From the NCBI RefSeq assembly GCF_002980625.1, contig NZ_PVLR01000011.1, positions 1 to 64,000 of the forward strand: a stretch of DNA of 64,000 bases, given 5' to 3'. Shown in pieces: positions 20,549 through 30,221 of the stretch (within the stretch, counting starts at the first letter, position 1; each line of letters begins with the position of its first letter). The DNA is from Malikia spinosa. Its GTDB lineage: Bacteria; Pseudomonadota; Gammaproteobacteria; Burkholderiales; Burkholderiaceae_C. The notes under the pieces are model-generated. The model ran no database searches and was not told where the DNA came from. It worked only from the letters and a program-made list of their open reading frames with translations. Both the position numbers and the translations under genes were made by a program.

Positions 20549-20869
20549 TTACTTGAGGCTGCCCTTGGGCAGCACCTGCACCACGGCAGAGCGTTGCAGC
20601 TGGACTTCGACGCCAGTGGCGATCTCGACGCCGATGTGGCTGTCGCCGATCTTGCTGACCTTGCCGAGCAGGCCGCCAGCGGTAACGACTTCGTCACCCT
20701 TGGCCAGCGCCTCGATCATGGCCTTGTGTTCCTTTTGCTTGCGCATCTGGGGCCGGATCATGACGAAATACAGCACGCCGAACATCAGCACCAGCGGCAG
20801 CATGCTCATCAGGGTCGATTGGGTATCGCCGCCAGCGGCGGCCTGGGCGAAAGCGGGAGAAATGAACAC
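20549..20869 (-). CDS. yajC: Sec translocon accessory protein YajC
   Basis: Single-span membrane partner of SecDF, 106 aa. A short N-terminal stretch (MFISPAFAQAAAGG) is followed by one transmembrane helix (LMSMLPLVLMFGVLYFVMI) and the family core RPQMRKQKEHKAMIEALAKGDEVVTAGG. First gene of the yajC-secD-secF cluster. tgt and queA, which often precede it, are absent here. Confidence 0.95.
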   Translation of the reverse strand: MFISPAFAQAAAGGDTQSTLMSMLPLVLMFGVLYFVMIRPQMRKQKEHKAMIEALAKGDEVVTAGGLLGKVSKIGDSHIGVEIATGVEVQLQRSAVVQVLPKGSLK

Positions 20870-20931
20870 TTGGGGTCCTGTCAGAAAAGAATTCAGAGGC
20901 GGCCGACCCTGAGGGCCAGCCTGCGGTCATT

Positions 20932-21312
20932 CTAATCGTCGCCCAGGTCAAAGCGCTCGCGCAAGGCCAGGGCGAAACCGGGTGTACCTCCCAGGGTCAA
21001 GGTCAGCGTGTAGCGCGGCAGGCCGTCGCTTGTTGCCTGGCAGGCCAGCCGGCGCGCGGCCGGGTCGTAGTCGAGCTCGAGCGCGGCGACGGTCTCAAGG
21101 CTGGCATGCAGGTCGTAGTCCCAGTCGCCGTCGTCCTCGAGCGGGCCGCGCACGCCGGCAAAGCCGTGGTGCGCCCAGTCCAGCACGGCGGCAACCTCGG
21201 CCTGCAACGCCGGCCATTGCGCGGCGCCGACACTGGCCATGGCCTCGAAGCTGGCAAGACCGCCGCTGTCTTCGCTGCAGTCAAATTGGAGAAAACGCAA
21301 GGTCTGGCTCAT
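20932..21312 (-). CDS. Conserved-looking protein of unknown function
   Basis: 126 aa; I do not recognise the family. The ATG at 21312 has a good upstream AAAGGA. The protein is acidic, has no signal peptide or membrane helix, and carries several Trp and an EDDGDWDYDLH segment; alternating hydrophobic residues near the C-terminus (RYTLTLTLGG) suggest beta strands. It lies between yajC and the indolepyruvate oxidoreductase gene, all on the minus strand, 73 bp after the latter. Codon use matches its neighbours, so I take it as real. Confidence 0.7.
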   Translation of the reverse strand: MSQTLRFLQFDCSEDSGGLASFEAMASVGAAQWPALQAEVAAVLDWAHHGFAGVRGPLEDDGDWDYDLHASLETVAALELDYDPAARRLACQATSDGLPRYTLTLTLGGTPGFALALRERFDLGDD

Positions 21313-21385
21313 GAGGGGGGGTCCTTTCAGGTCGGCCCGATTGTGCTTGGACTTTGTGCGTTGACTGCGCGCGGCTTGAATCCCT

Positions 21386-24300
21386 TCAGGCCCTGTCGCC
21401 GGCTGGGGACTGGGCGCGCCACTGCGCCAGCAGCTGGCTCCAGCGCTCGCGCGCTGCCGCCAGATGGCGCGCCTTGACATGGCCGAAGCCCTTGATCTGG
21501 CCCGGCAGATGGGCGAGCTGCAGCGCCAGCGCGTGGTTGTCGGGCGACAGCGTCGCCAGCAGCTCGTCGACCAGCGCCAGGTATTCGCTGGGCAAGGCCC
21601 GCTCAGTGCGGCGCTCGGCGCTGCGACCGAACGGATCGAAGGCGGTGCCGCGCAGGAATTTGAGCCGCGCCAACCCACGCATCAGGCCCAGCATCCAGGG
21701 GCCATAGGCATTCTTCCTGAGCTCGCCCTGCGGGTTGCGCTTGGCCCAGAACGGCGGCGCCAGATGGAAATGCAGCTGGTAGTCGCCCTCGAAGCGTTCG
21801 GCCACCTCGCGCTCGAAGCTGCCATCGGTGTAGAGGCGCGCCACCTCGTACTCGTCCTTGTAGGCCATCAGGTCATGCAGGTGGCGCGCGACGGCCTCAG
21901 CCAGCGCGGTCTTGCCGGGCACTTGGGCAGCTTCGGCTTGCTGGACGCGGCGCACCGCGTCCTGGTAGCGGCGCGCGTAGGCCGCATCCTGGTAGGCGGT
22001 CAGCCGTTCGACGCGGTCCCACACCAGCCCGTCCAGCCCGGGCCTGGGCTGGAAGCGGATCACCTGGGCTGGCGGTGTCAGCAAGGCCTGCACGCGCGCG
22101 CCGTCATGCGCCGCCAGCCGGCCCCATTCGAAGGCGGCCAGGTTCTGTGCCACCGCCGTGGCATTGAGTTCGATCGCGCGCTGCAGCGACTCGCGCCGCA
22201 GCGGCACCCAGCCGCGCTGCCAGGCATAGCCGAGCAGCAGCGGGTTGGCGTAGATCGCGTCGCCGACCAGCTGGCGCGCCAGGGCCTCGGCGTCGAGCAC
22301 CGACAGCGCGGGCTCGCCCACCGTCTGGCCCAGGATGGCCTGGCATTGCGCGCCGGGACTCTTCCAGCCGCCCTGGTGCACGAAGGCCGCCGTCGGCGCA
22401 ACATGGGAATTGAGCGCGACACGGCTGCGGCCGGCACGCAGGCGTGACACCGACTCGGCTTGCGCGGCAACGATCGGGTCGCAGCCCAGCAGCAGGTCGG
22501 CCTCGGCCAGGCTGACGCGGGTGGTCAGGATGTCGGGCTGCCGGTCGGCAATCTGGACATGGCTCCAGGTGGCACCACCCTTCTGCGCCAGGCCGGCGGC
22601 GTCCTGCGTCACGACGCCGCGCCCGTCCAGGAAGGCGGCCTCGCCGATCAGCTGACCGAGCGTGATGACGCCGGTGCCGCCCACGCCGGCAATCAGGATG
22701 CCGTAGGGATGAGCCGTCGCTGGCAGCTCGGGCTCGGGCAAGTCGCCCAGCTCGGCCGGGTCGGGCAGACCCTTGAGCGCTGCGCGCCGCAGCCGCCCAC
22801 CTTCGACCGTGACGAAACTGGGACAGAAACCGTCCAGGCAGGAATAGTCGAGGTTGCAGCTGCTCTGGTTGATCTGGCGCTTGCGGCCGAGTTCGGTCTC
22901 GAGCGGCTCGACGCTCAGGCAGTTGCTTTTCTCGCCACAGTCGCCGCAGCCTTCGCAGACGGCGGCGTTGATATGGACGCGCCGCGCCGGCTCGACCAGC
23001 AGGCCGCGCTTGCGCCGGCGCCGCTTCTCGGTGGCGCAGGTCTGGTCGTAGATGATGGCAGTCGTGCCCGCCACCTCGCGGAACTCGCGCTGCAGGCGAT
23101 CGAGCTCGTCGCGGTGCTCGACCGGCACCTCGGCGGGCAGGCGCAGCGTGATGCCGCCGGGCAGCTGCTGCTCGGCGTTGACGTACTTGAGCGGCTCGTC
23201 GGTCACGATCACGATCCGGCGCACGCCTTCGGCGCGCAGGCTGTGCACGATCTGCAGCACCGAACAGCCCTCGGGGCGTTCGCCCACCGGCTGGCCGCCG
23301 GTCATCGCGACCGCGTCGTTGTAGAGGATCTTGTAGGTGATGTTGACGCCGGCGGCGATGGTCTGGCGGATCGCCAGCAGGCCGCTGTGGAAATAGGTGC
23401 CGTCGCCGAGGTTGGCGAACAGGTGGGGCTCGCGGCTGAAGGGCTGCTGGCCGACCCAGGGCACGCCCTCGCCGCCCATCTGGGTGAAGCCCTCGGTATG
23501 GCGGTCCATCCAGGTCACCATGTAGTGGCAGCCGATGCCGGCGATCGCGCGCGAGCCTTCCGGCACCACGGTCGAGCGGTTGTGCGGACAGCCCGAGCAG
23601 TACCAGGGCGGGCGCTCGGGTGCCGCGCCGCCCGCATAGAGTGTCTGCAGCGATTGCGCGCGCGCGTCGAGCAGATCCAGCTGCGACTGGACCCGCTGTG
23701 CAACAGCACTGCCCGGTGCCAGCAGGCCGCGCCGCTGCAGCCGGCGTCCGATCGCGCGCGCGATCAAGGCTGGCGTCAGGTCGGCGGTGGCGCGCAGCAA
23801 GGTCTGGCCGCTCGGGTCGGGCAGGCTCCACTCGCCGCCGCTGTGGTCGGTCCCGGACTCGTCGAACTTGCCGAGCACATCGGGGCGCACATCAGGGCGC
23901 CAGTTGTAGAGCTCCTCCTTGAGCTGGTACTCGATGACCTGGCGCTTTTCCTCCACCACCAGGATCTCCTGCAGGCCGGTGGCAAACTCGCGCACCGTCT
24001 GCGCTTCCAGCGGCCAGACCACCGCGACCTTGTGCAGACGGATGCCGAGCGCGCGGCAGGCGGCCTGATCCAGCCCGAGGTCGGCCAGTGCCTGCCGCGT
24101 ATCGCTGTAGGCCTTGCCGCTGGCGATGATGCCGTAGCGGTCATCGGGCCCGGACCAGACATCGTGGTTGAGCCGGTTGGCCCGCACATAGGCCAGCGCG
24201 GCATACCACTTGTGGTTCATGAGCCGGTCTTCCTGCGCCAGCGGGGTGTCGGGCCAGCGGATATGCAACCCGCCCGCCGGCATCGGGAAATCGGGCAGTA

Positions 24301-25000
24301 CGATCTGCACCCGCTGCGGATCGACCTCGACCCCGGCGCCCGACTCGACCACCTCCTGGATCGTCTTCATGCCGGCCCACAGGCCGGCGTAGCGGCTCAT
24401 GGCGAAGGCATGGATGCCCAGATCGAGGATCTCTTGCACGCTGGACGGGAAGAACACCGGCAGGCCGCAGGCCTTGAACACATGGTCGCTCTGGTGCGGT
24501 GCGCTCGAGCTCTTGGCTGCGTGGTCGTCGCCGGCGACCGCGATCACGCCGCCCCAGGGCGTGGTGCCGGCCAGGTTGGCATGCTTGAAGACGTCGGAGC
24601 AGCGGTCCACGCCCGGTCCCTTGCCATACCAGAGGCCGAACACGCCATCAAACTTCTGCGTGCCAGGCGGCGCATAGCCCAGCATCTGCGTGCCCCAGAG
24701 CGCGGTCGCGGCCAGCTCCTCGTTGACGCCAGGCTGGAACACGATCTGGTGCGCGTCGAGATGCTGCTTCGCCTTCCAGAGCGCGAGGTCGTAGCCGCCC
24801 AGCGGCGAGCCGCGGTAGCCGCTGACCATGCCGGCGGTGCTCTTGCCCTGCAGCGCGTCGCGCTGCTGCTGCAGCATCGGCAGCCGCACCAGGGCCTGAA
24901 TGCCGCTCATGAAGACATGGCCGCGCGCCAGCGCGTATTTGTCGTCGAGCGTGACGGCGCCAGGAACAGCGCCGACCAGGGCAGACTGGGGGACGGTCAT
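21386..25000 (-). CDS. Indolepyruvate ferredoxin oxidoreductase, fused one-chain form
   Basis: Thiamine-diphosphate 2-oxoacid:ferredoxin oxidoreductase that oxidatively decarboxylates arylpyruvates (or branched 2-oxoacids) to acyl-CoA, 1204 aa. It is a one-chain fusion of the alpha and beta parts of archaeal IorAB: an N-terminal pyrimidine-binding domain (GYRGSPLGGYD), a PP domain (YCSGCPHNRST, GIGCHYMVTW), an Fe-S Cys cluster (CEGCGDCGEKSNC plus CNLDYSC and CP), a gamma-type domain (GVGGTGVITLGQLIGEAA) and a C-terminal region. Three consecutive starts exist (TTG, ATG, ATG); AGGAGG at 25007-25012 is spaced best for the ATG at 25000. Probably monocistronic; divergent from the phoX pair. Confidence 0.93.
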   Translation of the reverse strand: MTVPQSALVGAVPGAVTLDDKYALARGHVFMSGIQALVRLPMLQQQRDALQGKSTAGMVSGYRGSPLGGYDLALWKAKQHLDAHQIVFQPGVNEELAATALWGTQMLGYAPPGTQKFDGVFGLWYGKGPGVDRCSDVFKHANLAGTTPWGGVIAVAGDDHAAKSSSAPHQSDHVFKACGLPVFFPSSVQEILDLGIHAFAMSRYAGLWAGMKTIQEVVESGAGVEVDPQRVQIVLPDFPMPAGGLHIRWPDTPLAQEDRLMNHKWYAALAYVRANRLNHDVWSGPDDRYGIIASGKAYSDTRQALADLGLDQAACRALGIRLHKVAVVWPLEAQTVREFATGLQEILVVEEKRQVIEYQLKEELYNWRPDVRPDVLGKFDESGTDHSGGEWSLPDPSGQTLLRATADLTPALIARAIGRRLQRRGLLAPGSAVAQRVQSQLDLLDARAQSLQTLYAGGAAPERPPWYCSGCPHNRSTVVPEGSRAIAGIGCHYMVTWMDRHTEGFTQMGGEGVPWVGQQPFSREPHLFANLGDGTYFHSGLLAIRQTIAAGVNITYKILYNDAVAMTGGQPVGERPEGCSVLQIVHSLRAEGVRRIVIVTDEPLKYVNAEQQLPGGITLRLPAEVPVEHRDELDRLQREFREVAGTTAIIYDQTCATEKRRRRKRGLLVEPARRVHINAAVCEGCGDCGEKSNCLSVEPLETELGRKRQINQSSCNLDYSCLDGFCPSFVTVEGGRLRRAALKGLPDPAELGDLPEPELPATAHPYGILIAGVGGTGVITLGQLIGEAAFLDGRGVVTQDAAGLAQKGGATWSHVQIADRQPDILTTRVSLAEADLLLGCDPIVAAQAESVSRLRAGRSRVALNSHVAPTAAFVHQGGWKSPGAQCQAILGQTVGEPALSVLDAEALARQLVGDAIYANPLLLGYAWQRGWVPLRRESLQRAIELNATAVAQNLAAFEWGRLAAHDGARVQALLTPPAQVIRFQPRPGLDGLVWDRVERLTAYQDAAYARRYQDAVRRVQQAEAAQVPGKTALAEAVARHLHDLMAYKDEYEVARLYTDGSFEREVAERFEGDYQLHFHLAPPFWAKRNPQGELRKNAYGPWMLGLMRGLARLKFLRGTAFDPFGRSAERRTERALPSEYLALVDELLATLSPDNHALALQLAHLPGQIKGFGHVKARHLAAARERWSQLLAQWRAQSPAGDRA

Positions 25001-25203
25001 CATCAACCTCCTTTTGGCCAGGGTGACGACCCACAGGCCGGCACCCCATCGACAGGATGAATCCGATCAAAGTGTATGCGGGGCTTGATCCGCTGCACAG
25101 CTGTCGCCCCCCGTCGCGCCGCAGCTGCCGCGCGGCATTCATGAATTTGAAACACTGGTGCCGCAGACTAATCGTTCCTTGATCACATCAATCCGACTTA
25201 GTC

Positions 25204-27168
25204 ATGCACAACCCTAACGCCACCTCGCGCCGCAATATCCTGAAAATGCTGTCGGCGGCACCCATGCTGCCGCTGACCACCGGCTTTGCCGGTTCCGCAC
25301 TGCTGGCCGGCTGCGGGGGTGGCGACGACGCCAGACTCATCGGTGTCACGTTCAGCTCGATGGCGGCACCGACGCTGGCCAACCCGGCTGCCATGGCCAC
25401 CACCACCGTCGGTTCGGTGATGAGCGCCAGCTTCGACGACGGCACCAAGGCCGACTTCAAGCTGTCCTATGCACCGTTCTTCATCACCGGCAACAAGGTC
25501 AGCGACGGCAAGGGCGGCCAGATCCTCGCGGGTGGCTATTTCGACATCAACAACCAGCCGATCATCGACAAGACCGTCGTCGGCAGCGAGCGCCAGTTCT
25601 TCTCCGATGGGCCGGACGGCACCTCGCTGCTGAGCGTGCCCGGCGCCAAGGTCGACGGCGTGAAGGGCAACGCCGTGTTCGCGGTCGTGCAGTTCGAGTA
25701 CAGCTCGCTGGCCCAGGACGGCAAGACCGGCATGTACGGCAAGCTGCCGTCGCCGATCGCCGTGCTGACGCTGGACCAGAATCCCCAGACCGGCAAGCTG
25801 TCGCTGGTCAAGTACCACAACGTGAACACCGCGGGCGTGCATGGCCTGTGGATCACCTGCGGTGCCAGCCTGTCGCCCTGGGGCACCCACCTGTCGAGTG
25901 AAGAGTACGAGCCCGATGCATTCGCCGCTCGTGACAAGAACTTCATGAACGACTTCAGCCTGAACCTGTATGGTGACGCCACCAAGGCCAATCCCTACCA
26001 CTACGGCCATATGCCCGAGGTGACCGTCAATGCCGACGGCACGGGTTCGATCAAGAAGCATTACTGCATGGGCCGCATCTCGCACGAGCTGGTGCAGGTG
26101 ATGCCTGACAATCGCACCGTGCTGATGGGCGATGACGCGACCAACAGCGGCTACTTCGTGTTCGTGGCCGACAAGGAAAAGGACCTGTCGGCCGGTACGC
26201 TGTACGTCGCCAAGGTCGGCGCCGGCTTCTCGATCGATCCGGCTGCAGCCGCCGCACCGCTGAGCTGGATCAAGCTGGGCTCGGCGACCAGCGCCGAAAT
26301 CGAGCAACTGGCCAACACGCTCAAGCCGACCGACATCCTGGACATCAGGAGCGCTGATCCGGCTGACGCCTCGTTCAAGAAGACCGTCGCCAACGGCAAG
26401 ACCGAATGGATCAAGGTCAAGGCCGGCATGGAGAAGGCAGCAGCCTTCCTCGAGACCCACCGCTATGCTGCCTATGTCGGCGGCAGCCTGGGCTTCACCA
26501 AGATGGAAGGCACCACCGTCAACATCAAGGACAAGGTCGCCTATTCGGCGCTGCAGAACATCCAGAGCTCGATGGTGGCGGGCAATGCTGCCAACGTCCC
26601 GGGCAACGGCATTTCCCTGCCGAAGCAGCTGGTGGCCGGCGCCGTGATGGTGCTCAACCTCAAGGGCGGCCTCAAGGACGATCTGGGCGCCACCATCGCC
26701 AGCGAATGGATGCCTGCTGACACCAAGGCACTGCTGGTTGGCGAGGACCTGCTCGCCGCCGATGGCAAGACGCTCCAGGGCGACGCGCTTGGCAACACCG
26801 CCAACCCGAACAAGATCGCCAACCCGGACAACCTGAAGTTCTCCGAGAAGATGCGCACCCTGTTCATCGGCGAGGACAGCGGCCAGCATGTCAACAACTT
26901 CCTGTGGGCCTACAACATCGACACCAAGGTGCTGTCGCGCATCATGTCGATCCCGGCTGGCGGCGAATCGACCGGTCTGCACGCGGTCGACGAGCTCAAC
27001 GGCTGGACCTACATCATGAGCAACTTCCAGCACGCTGGCGACTGGGGCAGCATCCACAGCATCGTCAAGGGCCAGTTGGACCCGCTGATCAAGGCCAACT
27101 ACAAGTCTGGCGCCGCCGTCGGCTATCTGACGGGCGAACTGACCGAAATCTCCCTGAACAAGGCTTGA
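25204..27168 (+). CDS. PhoX-family (DUF839) protein, predicted Tat lipoprotein
   Basis: 654 aa member of the PhoX/DUF839 beta-propeller family (Ca/Fe alkaline phosphatases and relatives). The N-terminus has twin arginines (SRRNILKML) and a lipobox LLAG-C37, so I predict Tat export and lipidation. Family landmarks: SPWGTHLSSEE (about 221-234), GRISHELV, GDDATNSGYFVF and LFIGEDSGQHVNNFLW. Where the downstream paralogue has TCEEN, this protein has SSEE: the conserved Cys, which I recall as an iron ligand in Pseudomonas PhoX, is replaced by Ser. It may therefore use other metals or be non-phosphatase. It ends 1 bp before the next gene. I saw no clear Pho box upstream. Confidence 0.85.
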   Translation: MHNPNATSRRNILKMLSAAPMLPLTTGFAGSALLAGCGGGDDARLIGVTFSSMAAPTLANPAAMATTTVGSVMSASFDDGTKADFKLSYAPFFITGNKVSDGKGGQILAGGYFDINNQPIIDKTVVGSERQFFSDGPDGTSLLSVPGAKVDGVKGNAVFAVVQFEYSSLAQDGKTGMYGKLPSPIAVLTLDQNPQTGKLSLVKYHNVNTAGVHGLWITCGASLSPWGTHLSSEEYEPDAFAARDKNFMNDFSLNLYGDATKANPYHYGHMPEVTVNADGTGSIKKHYCMGRISHELVQVMPDNRTVLMGDDATNSGYFVFVADKEKDLSAGTLYVAKVGAGFSIDPAAAAAPLSWIKLGSATSAEIEQLANTLKPTDILDIRSADPADASFKKTVANGKTEWIKVKAGMEKAAAFLETHRYAAYVGGSLGFTKMEGTTVNIKDKVAYSALQNIQSSMVAGNAANVPGNGISLPKQLVAGAVMVLNLKGGLKDDLGATIASEWMPADTKALLVGEDLLAADGKTLQGDALGNTANPNKIANPDNLKFSEKMRTLFIGEDSGQHVNNFLWAYNIDTKVLSRIMSIPAGGESTGLHAVDELNGWTYIMSNFQHAGDWGSIHSIVKGQLDPLIKANYKSGAAVGYLTGELTEISLNKA

Positions 27169-27169
27169 T

Positions 27170-29350
27170 ATGAACTACCACAGCCCCAAAGACGAATTCA
27201 ACGACGGCGAAAACGTCAACTTTTCCGACAACGCCCACATGGATGACCTGCTGGCAGCTCGTCTGAGCCGCCGTCTGGCACTCCAGGGCGGCATCGGCGT
27301 GACCACCGGCCTGCTGCTGGGCGGCTCGGCAATGGCCGCACAGGGCCAGGCCAGCGGCGCAGCGCGCGCGAAGAAAGCCGCCCTCAAGCTGGGCTTCGGC
27401 TCGGTGGCCAAGCACCGCGACGACAAGGTCAGCCTGCCGGCCGGCTACCAGATGAGCATCCTGCACGCCCTGGGCGACCCGATGCACTGGGGTGACGAGT
27501 CCTGGAAGGGCGACGGCAGCGAAAGCGCCGACTCCTACAACCGCCGCATCGGCGACGGCCATGACGGCATGTACTTCTTCGGCCTGGGCGAAGCCGGCAA
27601 GTTCGACGCCAAGCGCTCGGACCGCGGCCTGCTCTGCGTCAACCACGAATACGTGGTCGCCCCCTATGCCCTGCACCCGAACGGCAAGACCAGCGGTGCC
27701 GCTCGCGTCGCCAGCGAGGTCGAGAAGGAAATCTACGCCCACGGCGTCAGCGTGGTCGAGGTCAAGCGCGACGCCAAGGGCACCGGCATGGGCATGGTGC
27801 GTGGCTCGCGCTTCAACCGCCGCATCACATCGGCCACCACCATGGCCTTCGCCGGCCCGGTCAAGGGCAGCGAACTGGTCCAGACCCGCTTCTCGCCCGA
27901 TGGCATGAAGACCCGCGGCACCAACAACAACTGCGCCAACGGCTACACCCCCTGGGGCACCTACCTGACCTGCGAGGAAAACTACACCAACGTGATCAGC
28001 CGTGCCGCCGGCGATGACGCCAAGCGCAGCGCCAAGGAGATCACCGGCCTCAAGCGCTACGGTATGACCGACGGCCGCAAGAGCCCCTATCTCTGGGATA
28101 CCGCTGGCAGCGACGACCTGTTCGCACGCTGGAACAGCGCCGTCACCGGCGCGACCGCCGGCGACGACTACCGCAACATCTTCAACACCTTCGGCTGGGT
28201 GGTCGAGATCGACCCGTTCAACCCCGACAGCACCCCGGTCAAGCGCAGCACGCTGGGCCGCTTCAACCACGAAGGCGCCTGGCCGGTGCCGGCCGTCAAG
28301 GGCCAGCCGGTCGTGATCTACAGCGGCGACGACTCGCGCAACGAGTACATCTACAAGTTCGTCTCGAAGGCGCTGTGGGATGAGGCCGACGTCAACGGTG
28401 GCCTGGCCGCCGGCGCCAAGTACCTCGACGAAGGCCAGCTGTATGTGGCCAGGTTCAACGCCGACGGCAGCGGCGAATGGCTCGAACTGGCCCATGGCAA
28501 GAACGGCCTCGACGCCAGCAACAAGCTCTATGCCTTCGCCGATCAGGCCGATGTGCTGATCCACGCCCGCCTGGCCGCCGATGCCGTCGGCGCAACCAAG
28601 ATGGACCGCCCGGAATGGGGCGCGGTCAACCCGCTGAACCACGAGGTCTACATGACCTTGACCAACAACAGCAACCGGGTCGACCCGAACGCCACCCCGA
28701 CCGGCAGCCAGCTCAAGCCCGACGCGGCCAACCCGCGTTACTACAGCGACAGCCACAACGCCAACGGCAAGACCAAGGTCAACAAGGGCAACCCGAACGG
28801 CCACATCATCCGCTGGAAGGAAGCCGGCGCCCAGGCGGCCACCCGCTTCAGCTGGGACATCTACCTGTTCGGCGCCGAGGACGATGCCGCTGCCGACGTC
28901 AACCTGTCGGGCCTGACCGCGGTCAACGACTTCTCGAGCCCGGACGGCCTGTACTTCGACCCGCGCGGCCTGCTCTGGATCCAGACCGACGACAACGCCT
29001 ACACCGACGAGACCAACTGCATGATGCTGGCCGCAGTGCCTGGCAAGGTCGGCGACGGCGGCAAGGTGACGGCTGCTGGCGGTACCGAGACCCGGGTCGG
29101 CGCCAAGGCGACGCCCGACAGCGTGCGCCGCTTCCTGGTCGGACCGAAGGATTGCGAGATCACCGGCATCGCGATCACCCCGGACGGCCGCACCATGTTC
29201 TGCAACATCCAGCACCCGGGCGAGGACAGCAAGCTCGACGCCCTGTCCAGCCACTGGCCGGACAGCCAGACCAACCCGGGCTCGACCAAGCGCCCGCGCT
29301 CGGCCACGATGGTGATCACCCGCACCGACGGCGGCCCGATCGGCCTCTGA
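27170..29350 (+). CDS. PhoX-family alkaline phosphatase (DUF839), Tat-exported
   Basis: 726 aa, the classical PhoX type: a roughly 30-residue polar n-region, the Tat motif SRRLALQGG and a hydrophobic stretch ending AMAAQ. PhoX enzymes are periplasmic or secreted phosphomonoesterases with Fe and Ca. Landmarks: GLLCVNHEYV, TPWGTYLTCEENYTN with C268, GRFNHEGAWP, YSGDDSRNEYIYKF, EWGAVNPLNHEVYMTLTNN and GLLWIQTDDNAY. Starts 1 bp after the upstream paralogue's stop, with AAGG just before, so the two are translationally linked. A strong bidirectional terminator follows. The substrate is inferred from family only. Confidence 0.88.
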   Translation: MNYHSPKDEFNDGENVNFSDNAHMDDLLAARLSRRLALQGGIGVTTGLLLGGSAMAAQGQASGAARAKKAALKLGFGSVAKHRDDKVSLPAGYQMSILHALGDPMHWGDESWKGDGSESADSYNRRIGDGHDGMYFFGLGEAGKFDAKRSDRGLLCVNHEYVVAPYALHPNGKTSGAARVASEVEKEIYAHGVSVVEVKRDAKGTGMGMVRGSRFNRRITSATTMAFAGPVKGSELVQTRFSPDGMKTRGTNNNCANGYTPWGTYLTCEENYTNVISRAAGDDAKRSAKEITGLKRYGMTDGRKSPYLWDTAGSDDLFARWNSAVTGATAGDDYRNIFNTFGWVVEIDPFNPDSTPVKRSTLGRFNHEGAWPVPAVKGQPVVIYSGDDSRNEYIYKFVSKALWDEADVNGGLAAGAKYLDEGQLYVARFNADGSGEWLELAHGKNGLDASNKLYAFADQADVLIHARLAADAVGATKMDRPEWGAVNPLNHEVYMTLTNNSNRVDPNATPTGSQLKPDAANPRYYSDSHNANGKTKVNKGNPNGHIIRWKEAGAQAATRFSWDIYLFGAEDDAAADVNLSGLTAVNDFSSPDGLYFDPRGLLWIQTDDNAYTDETNCMMLAAVPGKVGDGGKVTAAGGTETRVGAKATPDSVRRFLVGPKDCEITGIAITPDGRTMFCNIQHPGEDSKLDALSSHWPDSQTNPGSTKRPRSATMVITRTDGGPIGL

Positions 29351-29360
29351 TGACAACTGC

Positions 29361-29379
29361 GCCGGCCTGATGGGCCGGC
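29361..29379. other. GC-rich hairpin after the phoX pair
   Basis: GCCGGCC (29361-29367) pairs with GGCCGGC (29373-29379) around a 5-nt loop, just upstream of the main terminator. It has no T tail of its own and may protect the message 3' end. Confidence 0.5.
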
Positions 29380-29393
29380 CCAGGCCACAGCGC

Positions 29394-29430
29394 AAAACCC
29401 CTGCCGCCGCAAGGCGCGCAGGGGTTTTTT
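29394..29430. terminator. Bidirectional intrinsic terminator
   Basis: AAAACCCCTGC (29394-29404) pairs perfectly over 11 bp with GCAGGGGTTTT (29418-29428). An inner CGCC/GGCG stem closes on a GCAA tetraloop. T tracts occur on both strands, fitting its position between the convergent phoX and dienelactone hydrolase genes. Confidence 0.93.
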
Positions 29431-29472
29431 CATGTCAATGCGCCAGCAGCGGCGCCAGAGATCAGGCTGGAA

Positions 29473-30162
29473 TCAGCCCAGATGGCGGGCGAAGAAGGCC
29501 AGCGTGCGCTCGCGTGCCAGTGCAGCCGAAGGCGGGTGCGAGGCGCCGCGCTGGTCGCAGTTGAAGCCATGGTGGGCGTCGTAGCTGTGCAGCTCGACGC
29601 TGGGCTGGGCGGCACGGAAGGCCTCGACCGTATCCATCGGAATCCAGTGGTCCTGCTCGGCGAAATGCGCCAGCACCGGGCATTGCGGACGGCGCGCGGC
29701 CTCGTCGGGCGTGGTCATGCCGCCACCGTAGTAGGGCACGGCGGCGGCCAGGCCCTGCAGCTCGCAGGCGCTGCGCCAGGTCAGCAGACCGCCCCAGCAG
29801 TAGCCGACGATGCCGACCTTGCCGCCGCTGCGACGCGCCGCCTCGTCGATCGCGGCCTGGATGTCAGCCAGCACGCCGGGCGCCGGCAGCGCCTCGACCG
29901 CCAGCTTGAGCGCGAAGCCGGCCTGCATGTCGGCGTCGGTGTAGCCGAGCTCGACGCCCGACTTGACGCGGTCGAAGGTCGCAGGCGCGAGCGCCAGATA
30001 GCCCTCGGCCGCATAGCCATCGGCCACGGCACGAATATGCGAGTTGACGCCGAAGATCTCTTGCAGCACCACGACGGCGCCGCGCGGCTGGCCGGCCGGC
30101 TCGGCCAGGTAAGCGGAACAGGTGCTGCCGTCGGCGGCGGTGATGGCGATGAGTTGGCCCAT
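29473..30162 (-). CDS. Dienelactone hydrolase family protein
   Basis: Alpha/beta hydrolase, 229 aa, the usual length for this family. The catalytic triad is visible: C122 in GYCWGG (Cys nucleophile instead of Ser), D171 in AEQDHWIP and H198 in HHGFNC; E36 of LQEIFG matches the Glu that activates the Cys in dienelactone hydrolases. Strong AGGAGG 9 nt before the ATG. No aromatic-degradation genes flank it, so it is probably a general carboxymethylenebutenolidase-like esterase. Convergent with phoX, divergent from marC. Confidence 0.92.
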   Translation of the reverse strand: MGQLIAITAADGSTCSAYLAEPAGQPRGAVVVLQEIFGVNSHIRAVADGYAAEGYLALAPATFDRVKSGVELGYTDADMQAGFALKLAVEALPAPGVLADIQAAIDEAARRSGGKVGIVGYCWGGLLTWRSACELQGLAAAVPYYGGGMTTPDEAARRPQCPVLAHFAEQDHWIPMDTVEAFRAAQPSVELHSYDAHHGFNCDQRGASHPPSAALARERTLAFFARHLG

Positions 30163-30221
30163 GAAAACAGTCCTCCTGAACGGTCAAAAACCCATAGGTT
30201 AGCGGACTTCGACGCAGCGGC

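Noticed and set aside
25179-25191. FNR-like TTGAT-CAC-ATCAA before the phoX pair
   Set aside because: Only 3 bases between the half sites; FNR needs 4, so the halves are on the wrong helical phase.
25007-25203. Pho box expected upstream of PhoX-family genes
   Set aside because: I could not find two CTGTCAT-like repeats at 11-bp spacing in the divergent spacer.
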